A DNA stretch of 6,258 bases, taken from assembly GCA_023386255.1 (NCBI GenBank), contig JAEWKB010000117.1, positions 1-6,258 of the forward strand. Reading direction: 5' to 3'. The DNA comes from Bacteroidota bacterium (GTDB lineage: Bacteria; Bacteroidota; Bacteroidia; Flavobacteriales; Flavobacteriaceae). Positions within the stretch are counted from its first letter, which is position 1; each line of letters starts with the position of its first letter. The position numbers and the translations under genes were made by a program. This document shows, one piece after another, positions 1-6,048 of this stretch. The notes beneath the pieces are model-generated. The model ran no database searches and was not told where the DNA came from. It was given only the letters and a program-made list of their open reading frames with translations.

Positions 1-1634
1 CACCTGCACAGAATGATACAACTGAAACGCCCGCTGCGGATATTCCTGCCGCCGAACCAGCTATAAAAGGCGAAAGGCAAAAAATCCGTCCGGCCAAGGC
101 AGATACCACGCAGCAACAACCACCAGCTGCCACTGAGGCACCAATTCAGGCAGCTCCTTCACCCGAAGAAGGTAAACTACAACAAGACGACAGGCAAAAA
201 CAAAGGCCTGTAAGGGAAAACCAGCAAAAGCCACAGGCTGAAAATAAAGAGAAGCCTAAAAGGCAGCTTACAGAGGAGGAAAGGCAGGCCCAGATTGAGC
301 GCGCCAATGCCAACAACCCTAATCATCCAAGTTACAAAAAGAACCAGCAGGGCCAGGCCGCACAAAATGCTGACAGGCCTGTGCAGAGCCAGAATACAGA
401 AAGGCAGCCAGCTGAAAGGCAGCCTATGCAGCACCAAAACCAAAATGGGAATCCTGAACAGAGGCAGGGGCAACAAAACCAGAAAAAACAAAATTTCCGT
501 GAGCCGGATTATGAGTTTGACGGTATAATTGAGAGTGAAGGCGTTCTTGAAATGATGCCTGATGGTTATGGTTTCCTCCGCTCATCTGATTATAATTACC
601 TTGCCTCACCTGATGATATTTACCTTTCTACTTCGCAAATACGCTTATTTGGTTTAAAAACAGGAGATACAGTTAAAGGTGTGGTGCGCCCGCCAAAAGA
701 GGGTGAAAAATATTTTCCTCTTGTAAAGGTTCTTAAAATAAACGGGCATGACCCACAGGTAGTGCGTGACAGGGTGTCTTTTGAACACCTTACACCGCTT
801 TTCCCTGAAGAAAAATTTAACCTGGCCGACAGGCAAAGCACAATATCTACAAGGATTATCGACCTGTTCTCGCCAATAGGCAAAGGGCAGAGGGGTATGA
901 TAGTAGCGCAGCCGAAAACAGGTAAGACTATGCTGCTTAAAGATATTGCCAACTCTATAGCAGCTAACCACCCTGAAGTTTACCTGATAGTATTGCTTAT
1001 TGATGAGCGCCCTGAAGAGGTGACCGATATGCAGCGCAGCGTGAGGGGAGAGGTTATCGCATCTACTTTTGATGAACCTGCCGACCGCCATGTTAAAGTA
1101 GCTAACATAGTGCTTGAAAAAGCGAAGCGCCTTGTAGAGTGCGGGCATGACGTGGTTATACTTTTGGATTCTATTACACGTTTGGCACGTGCTTATAATA
1201 CAGTACAGCCTGCTTCGGGTAAAGTATTGAGTGGTGGTGTTGATGCCAACGCACTGCAAAAGCCCAAACGTTTCTTTGGTGCTGCGCGTAACATTGAAGG
1301 CGGAGGATCATTAAGTATTATTGCAACAGCCCTTACTGAAACCGGTTCTAAAATGGACGAAGTAATCTTTGAAGAATTTAAAGGTACTGGTAACATGGAG
1401 CTTCAGCTGGACAGGAAGATTGCCAACAGGCGTATTTTTCCTGCTATTGACCTTACATCGTCTAGCACCCGACGTGATGACCTACTTCTGGATGAAAAGA
1501 CAATACAGCGCATGTGGATCATGAGGAAATACCTTGCCGATATGAACCCTGTGGAAGCTATGGACTTTATTAACGACCGTTTTAAGAAAACACGAAATAA
1601 CGAAGAGTTCCTGCTTTCTATGAATAACGATTAA
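1..1634 (+). CDS. rho: Transcription termination factor Rho, 5'-truncated by the window edge
   Basis: Rho is the hexameric RNA-dependent ATPase that loads on nascent RNA and terminates transcription in the cytoplasm. The frame is open from base 3, giving 543 visible residues. Residues 1-164 are low-complexity (Gln, Arg, Pro, Lys, Ala, Glu). The primary RNA-binding OB/cold-shock-like domain follows, with GYGFLR at about 188-193. The ATPase core has Walker A QPKTGKT (Lys at 308, bases 909-929), DERPEEV at 334-340, Walker B VVILLDS with Asp 389, and the secondary-site stretch SGGVDANAL. From Walker A to the C-terminus the spacing equals E. coli Rho from memory (offset 124), so the catalytic part is full length. 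E. coli Rho is 419 residues; the excess is an insertion between the N-terminal helical domain, which must lie upstream of the window, and the RNA-binding domain. This arrangement is typical of Bacteroidota. The GTG at 381 is an internal valine codon, not the start. The gene ends at TAA 1632-1634, before a hairpin terminator. Confidence 0.97.
   Translation, partial: PAQNDTTETPAADIPAAEPAIKGERQKIRPAKADTTQQQPPAATEAPIQAAPSPEEGKLQQDDRQKQRPVRENQQKPQAENKEKPKRQLTEEERQAQIERANANNPNHPSYKKNQQGQAAQNADRPVQSQNTERQPAERQPMQHQNQNGNPEQRQGQQNQKKQNFREPDYEFDGIIESEGVLEMMPDGYGFLRSSDYNYLASPDDIYLSTSQIRLFGLKTGDTVKGVVRPPKEGEKYFPLVKVLKINGHDPQVVRDRVSFEHLTPLFPEEKFNLADRQSTISTRIIDLFSPIGKGQRGMIVAQPKTGKTMLLKDIANSIAANHPEVYLIVLLIDERPEEVTDMQRSVRGEVIASTFDEPADRHVKVANIVLEKAKRLVECGHDVVILLDSITRLARAYNTVQPASGKVLSGGVDANALQKPKRFFGAARNIEGGGSLSIIATALTETGSKMDEVIFEEFKGTGNMELQLDRKIANRRIFPAIDLTSSSTRRDDLLLDEKTIQRMWIMRKYLADMNPVEAMDFINDRFKKTRNNEEFLLSMNND
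399..424 (+). repeat. 15-base tandem duplication inside the Rho disordered region
   Basis: The 11-mer GAAAGGCAGCC occurs at 399-409 and again at 414-424, one 15-base unit apart, encoding ERQPA then ERQPM. The same AGG-CAR (Arg-Gln) codon pair recurs through bases 70-470, for example in ERQ, DRQ, KRQ and QRQ contexts. This suggests that the disordered segment grows and shrinks by in-frame slippage. The duplication is directly visible; the mechanism is inferred. Confidence 0.6.
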
Positions 1635-1660
1635 CAGGAATTAACAGATGTACAAATGAA

Positions 1661-1681
1661 AAGCCCCGCATTGCGGGGCTT
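1661..1681. terminator. Bidirectional intrinsic terminator between convergent genes
   Basis: A perfect 9-bp stem AAGCCCCGC / GCGGGGCTT encloses a 3-base loop (ATT). On the plus strand it is followed by TTCTTATT, an interrupted T tract, 26 bases after the rho stop codon. On the minus strand it is followed by TTTTCATTT and begins 4 bases past the stop codon of the delta-60 repeat gene. It can therefore end transcripts from both sides. The T tracts are imperfect, so efficiency may differ by direction. Confidence 0.88.
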
Positions 1682-1685
1682 CTTA

Positions 1686-4505
1686 TTATAGTTTGTTTAC
1701 TTTATATGTCTTTTCACCACCTTTGCCGGATGTTACTTTTACAAGATACATACCGGTTTGGTAAGCAGAAAGGTCTATTCGAGTCTCATGAGCATTTACC
1801 TGCTCTGTCAACAAAGTTTGGCCATATAATGTATAAACTGATACTGAAGTAATTTCAGCAGCTCCTGATATTGTAAACATTCCCGCAGTAGGGTTAGGGT
1901 ATACTTTTACAACATCAATTGTATTTTCAGCAATCCCCATGGCAGCCATGGCAGTAACACCCAGCCTTGATGAGCTTTCGAGTCCGCTTATTGTTTGAGA
2001 TGCATAATAGGTAACACCATTTTGTAACGGAGTATTTAACGGAAGTGGCTCATCAGTATCCATTTCGGAGCGTGATGTTGAAAGTACTGAACATTCACTC
2101 TGCATGCTGTACCACTGTACGTTTTGACCTGTAACATCAAGGTCTGCCAGTGTTTCACCCGGTGTAAATGTCTGTGTTGTGTTACCAGCAGGCATAGCAG
2201 GGTTGTTAGTAAGGTTAATACGCAGGATATGGTTTTTGTAAGCACTATTATACTTCACAAAATTCCCACTAAATATCAGTTTATCACAACCCTGTACAGC
2301 AATATCATTTACGCTACCGTCATAATCGTAATATTTAGGGACATTAACAGTAAACGCCTGGTTCCACGTACCATCGGCATTTAACATCATTACGCTAAGG
2401 TTGATGGTATCAATGCCATTAAAAACCACTACATTTTCAGTGGTGGCTGAAACAACATTTTTAAATACTATCCTTCCGTCCTCAAGCCTTGCAAAATCAA
2501 TAAAACCTGTTGAAGAACTTGAATAGCCGCCCATATTTACAAAAAATGAATTGTCTATAGTTCCATCTGCATTTAATCTGGCAATTTTAAAATTTCCGTT
2601 AGATTTATATGAAATTATGACTTTTCCATCTTCTTGTGTCAGGGTTTTATATACACTTGAAATATTTGAAGCATTGAAATTAAATGACGTATCCCTCGTA
2701 CCATCTTCATTAAGCCTTATTAGCCTTAAGGCTGTTACATTATTATAATTACTAAAACTTCCTGCAATCAGGGCTTTGCCATCAGGTTGTATTTCAATAT
2801 ATTGCGGTGCTTCGTTAAATCCGTATTGCGGGTAGGTGTTATCAACAGTTCCATCAAGGTTCAGCCTTACTATTTTATATTTCCCGTTTACTGAGTAATA
2901 ACTGCTGTTGCCCGATACAAGTAATTTGCCGTCTGCTTTAATACTCATGGTTTTAACCGGATAATCACCTGCAGGAGAATTAAAGCCTGTATCAAGCGAT
3001 CCGTCATAATTTAGGCGTACCAGGTATTTTTGGTTATTGTTAGCATAAATGATGTTTGTTGCTAATAGCAATTTATCATCAGCCTGCTGTTTAATAATGA
3101 TATCAGATCCGTTTTCATAAGCATAGGGCTGTAGGACGGTTAACGAATTATCTACTGAAAAAGAATTGTCAGGGGTACCATCAGCATTTAGCCTCGCAAT
3201 ATGCTTGGCAGGCATATCATTATATGACGTGAACCTGCCGGCTAGTAAAATTTTATTATCATTCAGCACAACGCTTTTAAGTATTGCACCATTACTGCCG
3301 GTTAACGGGTTAAATGTCAGGTCTATGCTGCCGTTAGTATTCAGGCGGTGCATACCGCTGCGTGTTATTCCGTCTGCACCTATGTAAGAGTCCGGGATAA
3401 TAATTTTACCATCCGGCAAAAGTATGAATGAACCGGTTCCGCCGTCAAAAGACTTGTGGTTTGTAGCAAAACTGGTATCTTCTGTGCCATCGGCGTTCAG
3501 CCTGTATAATTTATAAGGCATGCCGCTATCTTTACTCGCACCTATTATAACTTTACCATCAGGCTGTGTAAGCATGTTGTTTACATAAGGAAAAGACGAG
3601 AAAAAGAAGAAGTTGCCCGAATCAAAGGATGTGTCAAGCGTATAATTGGCGTTAAGCCTTACAATGCATTTTTTAAAGCTATTGTTGTGGCGATACATTT
3701 CGTTGCCGCCAAAAACCATTATTTTTCCTGAAGGCAATACTTCTATGCCACAAACATCATCATAAAAATAACTTGAGCCAGAGAAAGTAAGAGATGTGTC
3801 CTTAGTACCGTTGGAATTAAGGCGAATAAAGAAGCGGCTGGAAACATTGTTATACATTTCAAAAGAACCTCCTGCCAGTAATTTTCCATCAGGAAGGATT
3901 TTAATAACATTTACTGTCCAGTCGAAACCTGTACCTACTGTAAATGAGGTATCTACGGTGCCGTTAGCATTAAGCCTTACGAGATTTTTTGAAGCAGCAT
4001 TATTTACTTCAGTAAAAGTACCTGCTATGTATATTTTGCCGTCGGCCTGGAAAGCAATGTCTTTAATAACATCAAAAGTAGCAGGGCCGCCTAAATCTTC
4101 AAACGCAGGGGGTGTAAAAGTATTATCAATGGTACCGTTAGCGTTGTACCGCTTCAAAATTGTTGCACTGTTTCCTAGAACATAAATTTTACCATCAGGC
4201 TGTAGATAGATTTTTGAACCTGGATCTGTATTAAGAGTAAAGGAAGTATCTACAGAGCCATCGGCGTTAAGCCTATAGACTCCGCTACCCATGTTATAGT
4301 AATTTATCAGGTATTTTCCATCGGGCAGGCGCACTACACTTGATGTTCCTGAAACAATAGAACCCGTTTCTGCATCATAAAAATCACCGCCTATGTATTG
4401 CCTGTAAGCGCCGTTATCAGCAGGATTAAATGAATTATCTACTGTGCCAACCTGTGCAAAAGCAGCCGCAGATAACAGAAGTAAAAAAGGGTAAAGCTTT
4501 TTCAT
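1686..4505 (-). CDS. Secreted delta-60 repeat (probable beta-propeller) protein with T9SS type A sorting domain
   Basis: 939 residues, starting at the ATG that yields a textbook signal peptide (MKKLYPFLLLLSAAAFA, cleavage before Gln18). An in-frame GTG-type start 27 bases upstream would place charged and polar residues before it and is rejected. Residues about 77-765 contain roughly 14 copies of a 40-60-residue unit: RLNADGTxDxSF, a variable loop, then PDGKIxIxGxF. This is the signature of delta-60 repeats (TIGR02608/DUF5122), which are thought to form beta-propellers. Residues about 775-851 resemble the Ig-like domain often placed before flavobacterial sorting domains (TLADLDVTG, QWYS, TYYASQT). 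Residues 868-939 match the T9SS type A C-terminal domain: VYPNPTAG, then a VSVY strand, IDLSAYQTGMYLVKV and KTYKVNKL. The protein is expected to be exported by Sec, carried across the outer membrane by T9SS and released or anchored. No catalytic motif is visible, so the ligand or role is unknown; adhesion or binding is only a guess. Confidence 0.93.
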   Translation of the reverse strand: MKKLYPFLLLLSAAAFAQVGTVDNSFNPADNGAYRQYIGGDFYDAETGSIVSGTSSVVRLPDGKYLINYYNMGSGVYRLNADGSVDTSFTLNTDPGSKIYLQPDGKIYVLGNSATILKRYNANGTIDNTFTPPAFEDLGGPATFDVIKDIAFQADGKIYIAGTFTEVNNAASKNLVRLNANGTVDTSFTVGTGFDWTVNVIKILPDGKLLAGGSFEMYNNVSSRFFIRLNSNGTKDTSLTFSGSSYFYDDVCGIEVLPSGKIMVFGGNEMYRHNNSFKKCIVRLNANYTLDTSFDSGNFFFFSSFPYVNNMLTQPDGKVIIGASKDSGMPYKLYRLNADGTEDTSFATNHKSFDGGTGSFILLPDGKIIIPDSYIGADGITRSGMHRLNTNGSIDLTFNPLTGSNGAILKSVVLNDNKILLAGRFTSYNDMPAKHIARLNADGTPDNSFSVDNSLTVLQPYAYENGSDIIIKQQADDKLLLATNIIYANNNQKYLVRLNYDGSLDTGFNSPAGDYPVKTMSIKADGKLLVSGNSSYYSVNGKYKIVRLNLDGTVDNTYPQYGFNEAPQYIEIQPDGKALIAGSFSNYNNVTALRLIRLNEDGTRDTSFNFNASNISSVYKTLTQEDGKVIISYKSNGNFKIARLNADGTIDNSFFVNMGGYSSSSTGFIDFARLEDGRIVFKNVVSATTENVVVFNGIDTINLSVMMLNADGTWNQAFTVNVPKYYDYDGSVNDIAVQGCDKLIFSGNFVKYNSAYKNHILRINLTNNPAMPAGNTTQTFTPGETLADLDVTGQNVQWYSMQSECSVLSTSRSEMDTDEPLPLNTPLQNGVTYYASQTISGLESSSRLGVTAMAAMGIAENTIDVVKVYPNPTAGMFTISGAAEITSVSVYTLYGQTLLTEQVNAHETRIDLSAYQTGMYLVKVTSGKGGEKTYKVNKL
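2208..4277 (-). repeat. Array of about 14 diverged delta-60 coding repeats
   Basis: On the plus strand, variants of CCATCGGCATTTAAGCC-type sequence recur, for example near 3481-3500, 3961-3978 and 4258-4275. They are the reverse complement of codons for LNADGT. Each is paired with a second recurring block, variants of TTTGCCATCAGG, encoding PDGKI. Unit length varies (about 110-190 bases) and copies have diverged, so this is an old protein-level repeat array rather than a recent DNA duplication. Confidence 0.8.
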
Positions 4506-4529
4506 ATAAGGGTTTAGTTGATTATGCCC

Positions 4530-4537
4530 CAAATATA
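4530..4537 (-). promoter_or_regulatory. Candidate Bacteroidota -7 promoter box for the delta-60 repeat gene
   Basis: Read on the minus strand this is TATATTTG, an exact match to the TAnnTTTG -7 consensus used by the primary sigma factor of Bacteroidota. It ends 24 bases before the ATG at 4505, predicting a 5' leader of about 20 bases. At the usual 19-base spacing upstream lies TTT (4557-4559) in a T-rich stretch rather than the TTG -33 element, so the match is partial. Confidence 0.5.
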
Positions 4538-4598
4538 TAAACTTACCTTAAATGAAAAACATGCTAAAAAATTTTAAAAGATTTTTTCCCAAAGATAG

Positions 4599-5261
4599 TT
4601 ATTCCTCCCTTACAATAAGGAAAGTTGCCTTAAAGCCTGTAGCAAGATTCCATTCATTGCCTACAATCAGGTTGCCTTTATCATCATAAACTTCAAAAGC
4701 CGCAGTGTTAGGCCCGGAAGTGCCCTGGTTTAGCGCCTCAATTTCTATGAGGTTGAAACCGGGTGATAAATTCATCATGATGCTGTTGAAGTCAAAGTTA
4801 AGCGTGGTGTTTGCTATGATCACTTTGCCGTTTATAGATACTTTTATACGGTCGCCGTCTTCAGCGCCAAAGTCGCGGCACATAACATTTACATAGCCTG
4901 ATTTTGTCCTGAACTCCCCAAATGAGCGGTTGCCTTTATAAGCTTCGTTTGATTCGCCTCTTTGCCTGATAGTTACCCTGTCCTGGTACTCGCTGCCGCC
5001 CGTAACAAAATCATTTCTCTGTTCTACAATAGATCTTTGTGGCTCTTCTGCGCCTACCTGTAAGTTGCTTTTATATTCCTTCTTAAAAGGATCTATCTTA
5101 AAAGGGCTTACATAGCCTTCAGGCGTAGGGGCCGGTTTGGGTTCGGCTTTCGGTTTGGTTTTGCGTGGTATTGACAGCCCGCCGGATGCGCGGTCCAGCT
5201 GCGCATAAGCTCCTGAGGCTGTGGTGAATATTATTATTAATGTAAGTAGCAATTGTTTCAT
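4599..5261 (-). CDS. Secreted protein of unrecognised family, C-terminal beta-rich domain
   Basis: 220 residues from the ATG that begins a clear signal peptide (MKQLLLTLIIIFTTASGAYA, cleavage before Gln21). No lipobox cysteine is present, so a soluble exported protein is likely. Residues 21-50 form a basic Pro/Lys-rich linker (KTKPKAEPKPAPTP), and about 51-115 are polar. Residues about 118-218 alternate hydrophobic and polar residues as in a beta-sandwich: YVNVMCRDFGAEDGDRIKV, SINGKVIIANTTL, LSPGFNLIEIEALNQG, NTAAFEVYD. The 'EDGDrikVsiNGkvi' pattern reminds me of uncharacterised C-terminal domains in other Bacteroidota exported proteins, but I cannot name a family. It has a single Cys (128) and no T9SS sorting domain. 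An upstream in-frame ATG at 5279 would overlap the candidate promoter box and is less likely. The gene lies 93 bases before the large secreted protein and 42 bases after the acetyltransferase. The exported location is well supported; the function is unknown. Confidence 0.88.
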   Translation of the reverse strand: MKQLLLTLIIIFTTASGAYAQLDRASGGLSIPRKTKPKAEPKPAPTPEGYVSPFKIDPFKKEYKSNLQVGAEEPQRSIVEQRNDFVTGGSEYQDRVTIRQRGESNEAYKGNRSFGEFRTKSGYVNVMCRDFGAEDGDRIKVSINGKVIIANTTLNFDFNSIMMNLSPGFNLIEIEALNQGTSGPNTAAFEVYDDKGNLIVGNEWNLATGFKATFLIVREE

Positions 5262-5268
5262 TGTAAGG

Positions 5269-5276
5269 CAAATATA
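5269..5276 (-). promoter_or_regulatory. Candidate Bacteroidota -7 box very close to the start codon of the 220-residue secreted protein gene
   Basis: The minus strand reads TATATTTG, identical to the box before the delta-60 gene. Only 7 bases separate it from the ATG at 5261. Initiation at the usual distance would give a leader of only a few bases, close to leaderless. No TTG is present at the usual -33 spacing (GGC at 5296-5298), which weakens the call. Confidence 0.4.
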
Positions 5277-5299
5277 CATAAAGATAACGTTTATGGCCC

Positions 5300-5316
5300 G
5301 GCATTATTTTAATGCC
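5300..5316. other. Inverted repeat spanning the stop codon of the acetyltransferase gene
   Basis: A perfect 7-bp stem GGCATTA (5300-5306) / TAATGCC (5310-5316) with a 3-base loop overlaps the TAA stop at 5304-5306. On the minus strand it is followed by GGGCCATAAACG, with no T tract, so it is not a standard intrinsic terminator. It may protect the transcript's 3' end or may be chance. Confidence 0.3.
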
Positions 5317-5831
5317 TTAAACTCCCATAGCTTTACCGGTTGTTCAAAGGTAATTGAGCCTGGGGTGGTTATATATTCCCTTACAAATTTAAAGCCAGTT
5401 TTTTCCAGAATTTTGTGCGGGGCAGGATTCAGGGCATATGGCTCACAATACAGCAGCTTTAGCTTCATGTTATTAAAGAAGTAGGGGAGAGACATCCTTA
5501 CAAGTTCAGTCCCAATACCTTTGTGCCGAAGCTTGTTATCCCAAAGGTGCAGGTGCATAAAACCGTGGCCTTCATAAGTTACTGGGTTCAGGTTGCTGTG
5601 CCCTGTGGGTTGTCCGTTTACTTCCCAAATAAGCACATAGGCTTCTTTCTTCTCATAAGGGAGCGCCAGCTGGTGCCTAAGCCTGCTTTCAAATAGTTCG
5701 CGTTCAGGCAGTTTGGTAATGTCGGCCCCCATGGCCTGCAGTTGTTCGGGTGTTGCGTTAAACCAATAATCAGCAAGGAAGGCTATGTCCTTTTCCTCAA
5801 GTTCCCTAACTTTTAAATCACTTTGGCTCAT
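5304..5831 (-). CDS. GNAT-family N-acetyltransferase
   Basis: 175 residues, within the usual 150-190 for single-domain GNAT enzymes, which transfer an acetyl group from acetyl-CoA to an amine. The acetyl-CoA pyrophosphate-binding motif A is visible at about 93-110, with RHKGIGT at 102-108 fitting the R/Q-x-x-G-x-G/A consensus. The preceding strand is HLHLWDN. Motif B follows at about 128-150 (YCEPYALNPAPHKILEKTGFKFV); its 'N-x-x-x-x-x-ILEKxGF' form resembles the RimJ/RimL-like branch (Acetyltransf_3). Residues 64-79 (AYVLIWEVNGQPTGHS) form the strands before the active site. The substrate cannot be told from sequence; a protein N-terminus, a small-molecule amine or a drug are all possible. 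The ATG at 5831 is chosen because the protein then begins with 'KVRELEEKDI', a normal GNAT first strand. Upstream in-frame starts would run through the neighbouring small gene in another frame. Its start is 4 bases after that gene's stop, suggesting coupled translation. Confidence 0.92.
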   Translation of the reverse strand: MSQSDLKVRELEEKDIAFLADYWFNATPEQLQAMGADITKLPERELFESRLRHQLALPYEKKEAYVLIWEVNGQPTGHSNLNPVTYEGHGFMHLHLWDNKLRHKGIGTELVRMSLPYFFNNMKLKLLYCEPYALNPAPHKILEKTGFKFVREYITTPGSITFEQPVKLWEFKALK

Positions 5832-5835
5832 TGTA

Positions 5836-5997
5836 TTACTTATTTCGACCCGTTCGGCTGTCCTCAGCATTCCACTCGTCTTTGCTATCGTTCCTGTCTC
5901 GCTCATCGTCACGTGTTATCTCGCCTGATTCTGAGTATCTTGCGCTGTGGTCAACATTATCATCAGCGGTTGTTTTACCTTTATTTTCCTTATCCAT
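5836..5997 (-). CDS. Small, highly charged hypothetical protein
   Basis: 53 residues from ATG 5997 (MDKENKGK...). By my count it has 16 Asp/Glu and 11 Lys/Arg. The only aromatic residues are one Tyr and one Trp, there is no hydrophobic core or membrane segment, and it is probably disordered in the cytoplasm. The C-terminal part (ARYSESGEITRDDERD, then DEWNAEDSRTGRNK) looks like a motif I associate with short flavobacterial proteins of unknown function; that is memory, not a search. Alternative starts are ATG 6027 (MANLAVKSTI) and TTG 6045; 5997 is preferred because the charged pattern starts there and a candidate promoter lies across the other two. The TAA at 5836-5838 is 4 bases from the ATG of the acetyltransferase, which supports a real coding gene in an operon. 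No function can be assigned. Confidence 0.65.
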   Translation of the reverse strand: MDKENKGKTTADDNVDHSARYSESGEITRDDERDRNDSKDEWNAEDSRTGRNK

Positions 5998-6014
5998 AAT
6001 AGTTGATTTTACAG

Positions 6015-6045
6015 CTAAGTTAGCCATAAAATCCTGAAGCTGCAA
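6015..6045 (-). promoter_or_regulatory. Weak candidate promoter for the small protein and acetyltransferase pair
   Basis: On the minus strand TTG (6043-6045), a 20-base spacer, then TAACTTAG (6015-6022), one mismatch from TAnnTTTG. It would start transcription about 10-15 bases before ATG 5997. It lies just downstream of the bestrophin stop codon, so read-through from that gene is an alternative. Confidence 0.3.
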
Positions 6046-6048
6046 TGC

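Noticed and set aside
381..383. GTG as the rho start codon
   Set aside because: The frame is open and Rho-like in composition all the way to base 3, and the N-terminal helical domain is still missing, so the true start is outside the window.
177..491. Hydrophobic 104-residue reading frame on the minus strand opposite the rho disordered region
   Set aside because: It is the reverse reading of AGG/CAG/CAA/AAA-rich codons, which gives Leu/Pro/Phe-rich nonsense; the plus strand carries rho without interruption.
654..1259. 201-residue open frame antisense to the rho ATPase core
   Set aside because: It lies wholly opposite highly conserved rho codons and its composition resembles no protein family; it looks like a shadow frame.
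1936..1957. Tandem CATGGCAGC/CATGGCAG duplication as a regulatory palindrome
   Set aside because: It encodes the simple AMAAMG linker between the Ig-like and sorting domains and has no other feature of a regulatory site.
3796..4185. 129-residue plus-strand frame inside the delta-60 gene, with similar frames at 2551-2748 and 3166-3387
   Set aside because: All start with similar 'MS-x-VPSAFSL' sequence because they are the antisense of the repeated LNADGT codons; they are a by-product of the repeats.
4566..4587. AAAAAAT / ATTTTTT inverted repeat after the 220-residue secreted protein gene as a terminator
   Set aside because: The stem is entirely A-T with an 8-base loop in very AT-rich DNA, so it would be too weak for a standard intrinsic terminator; chance is a sufficient explanation.
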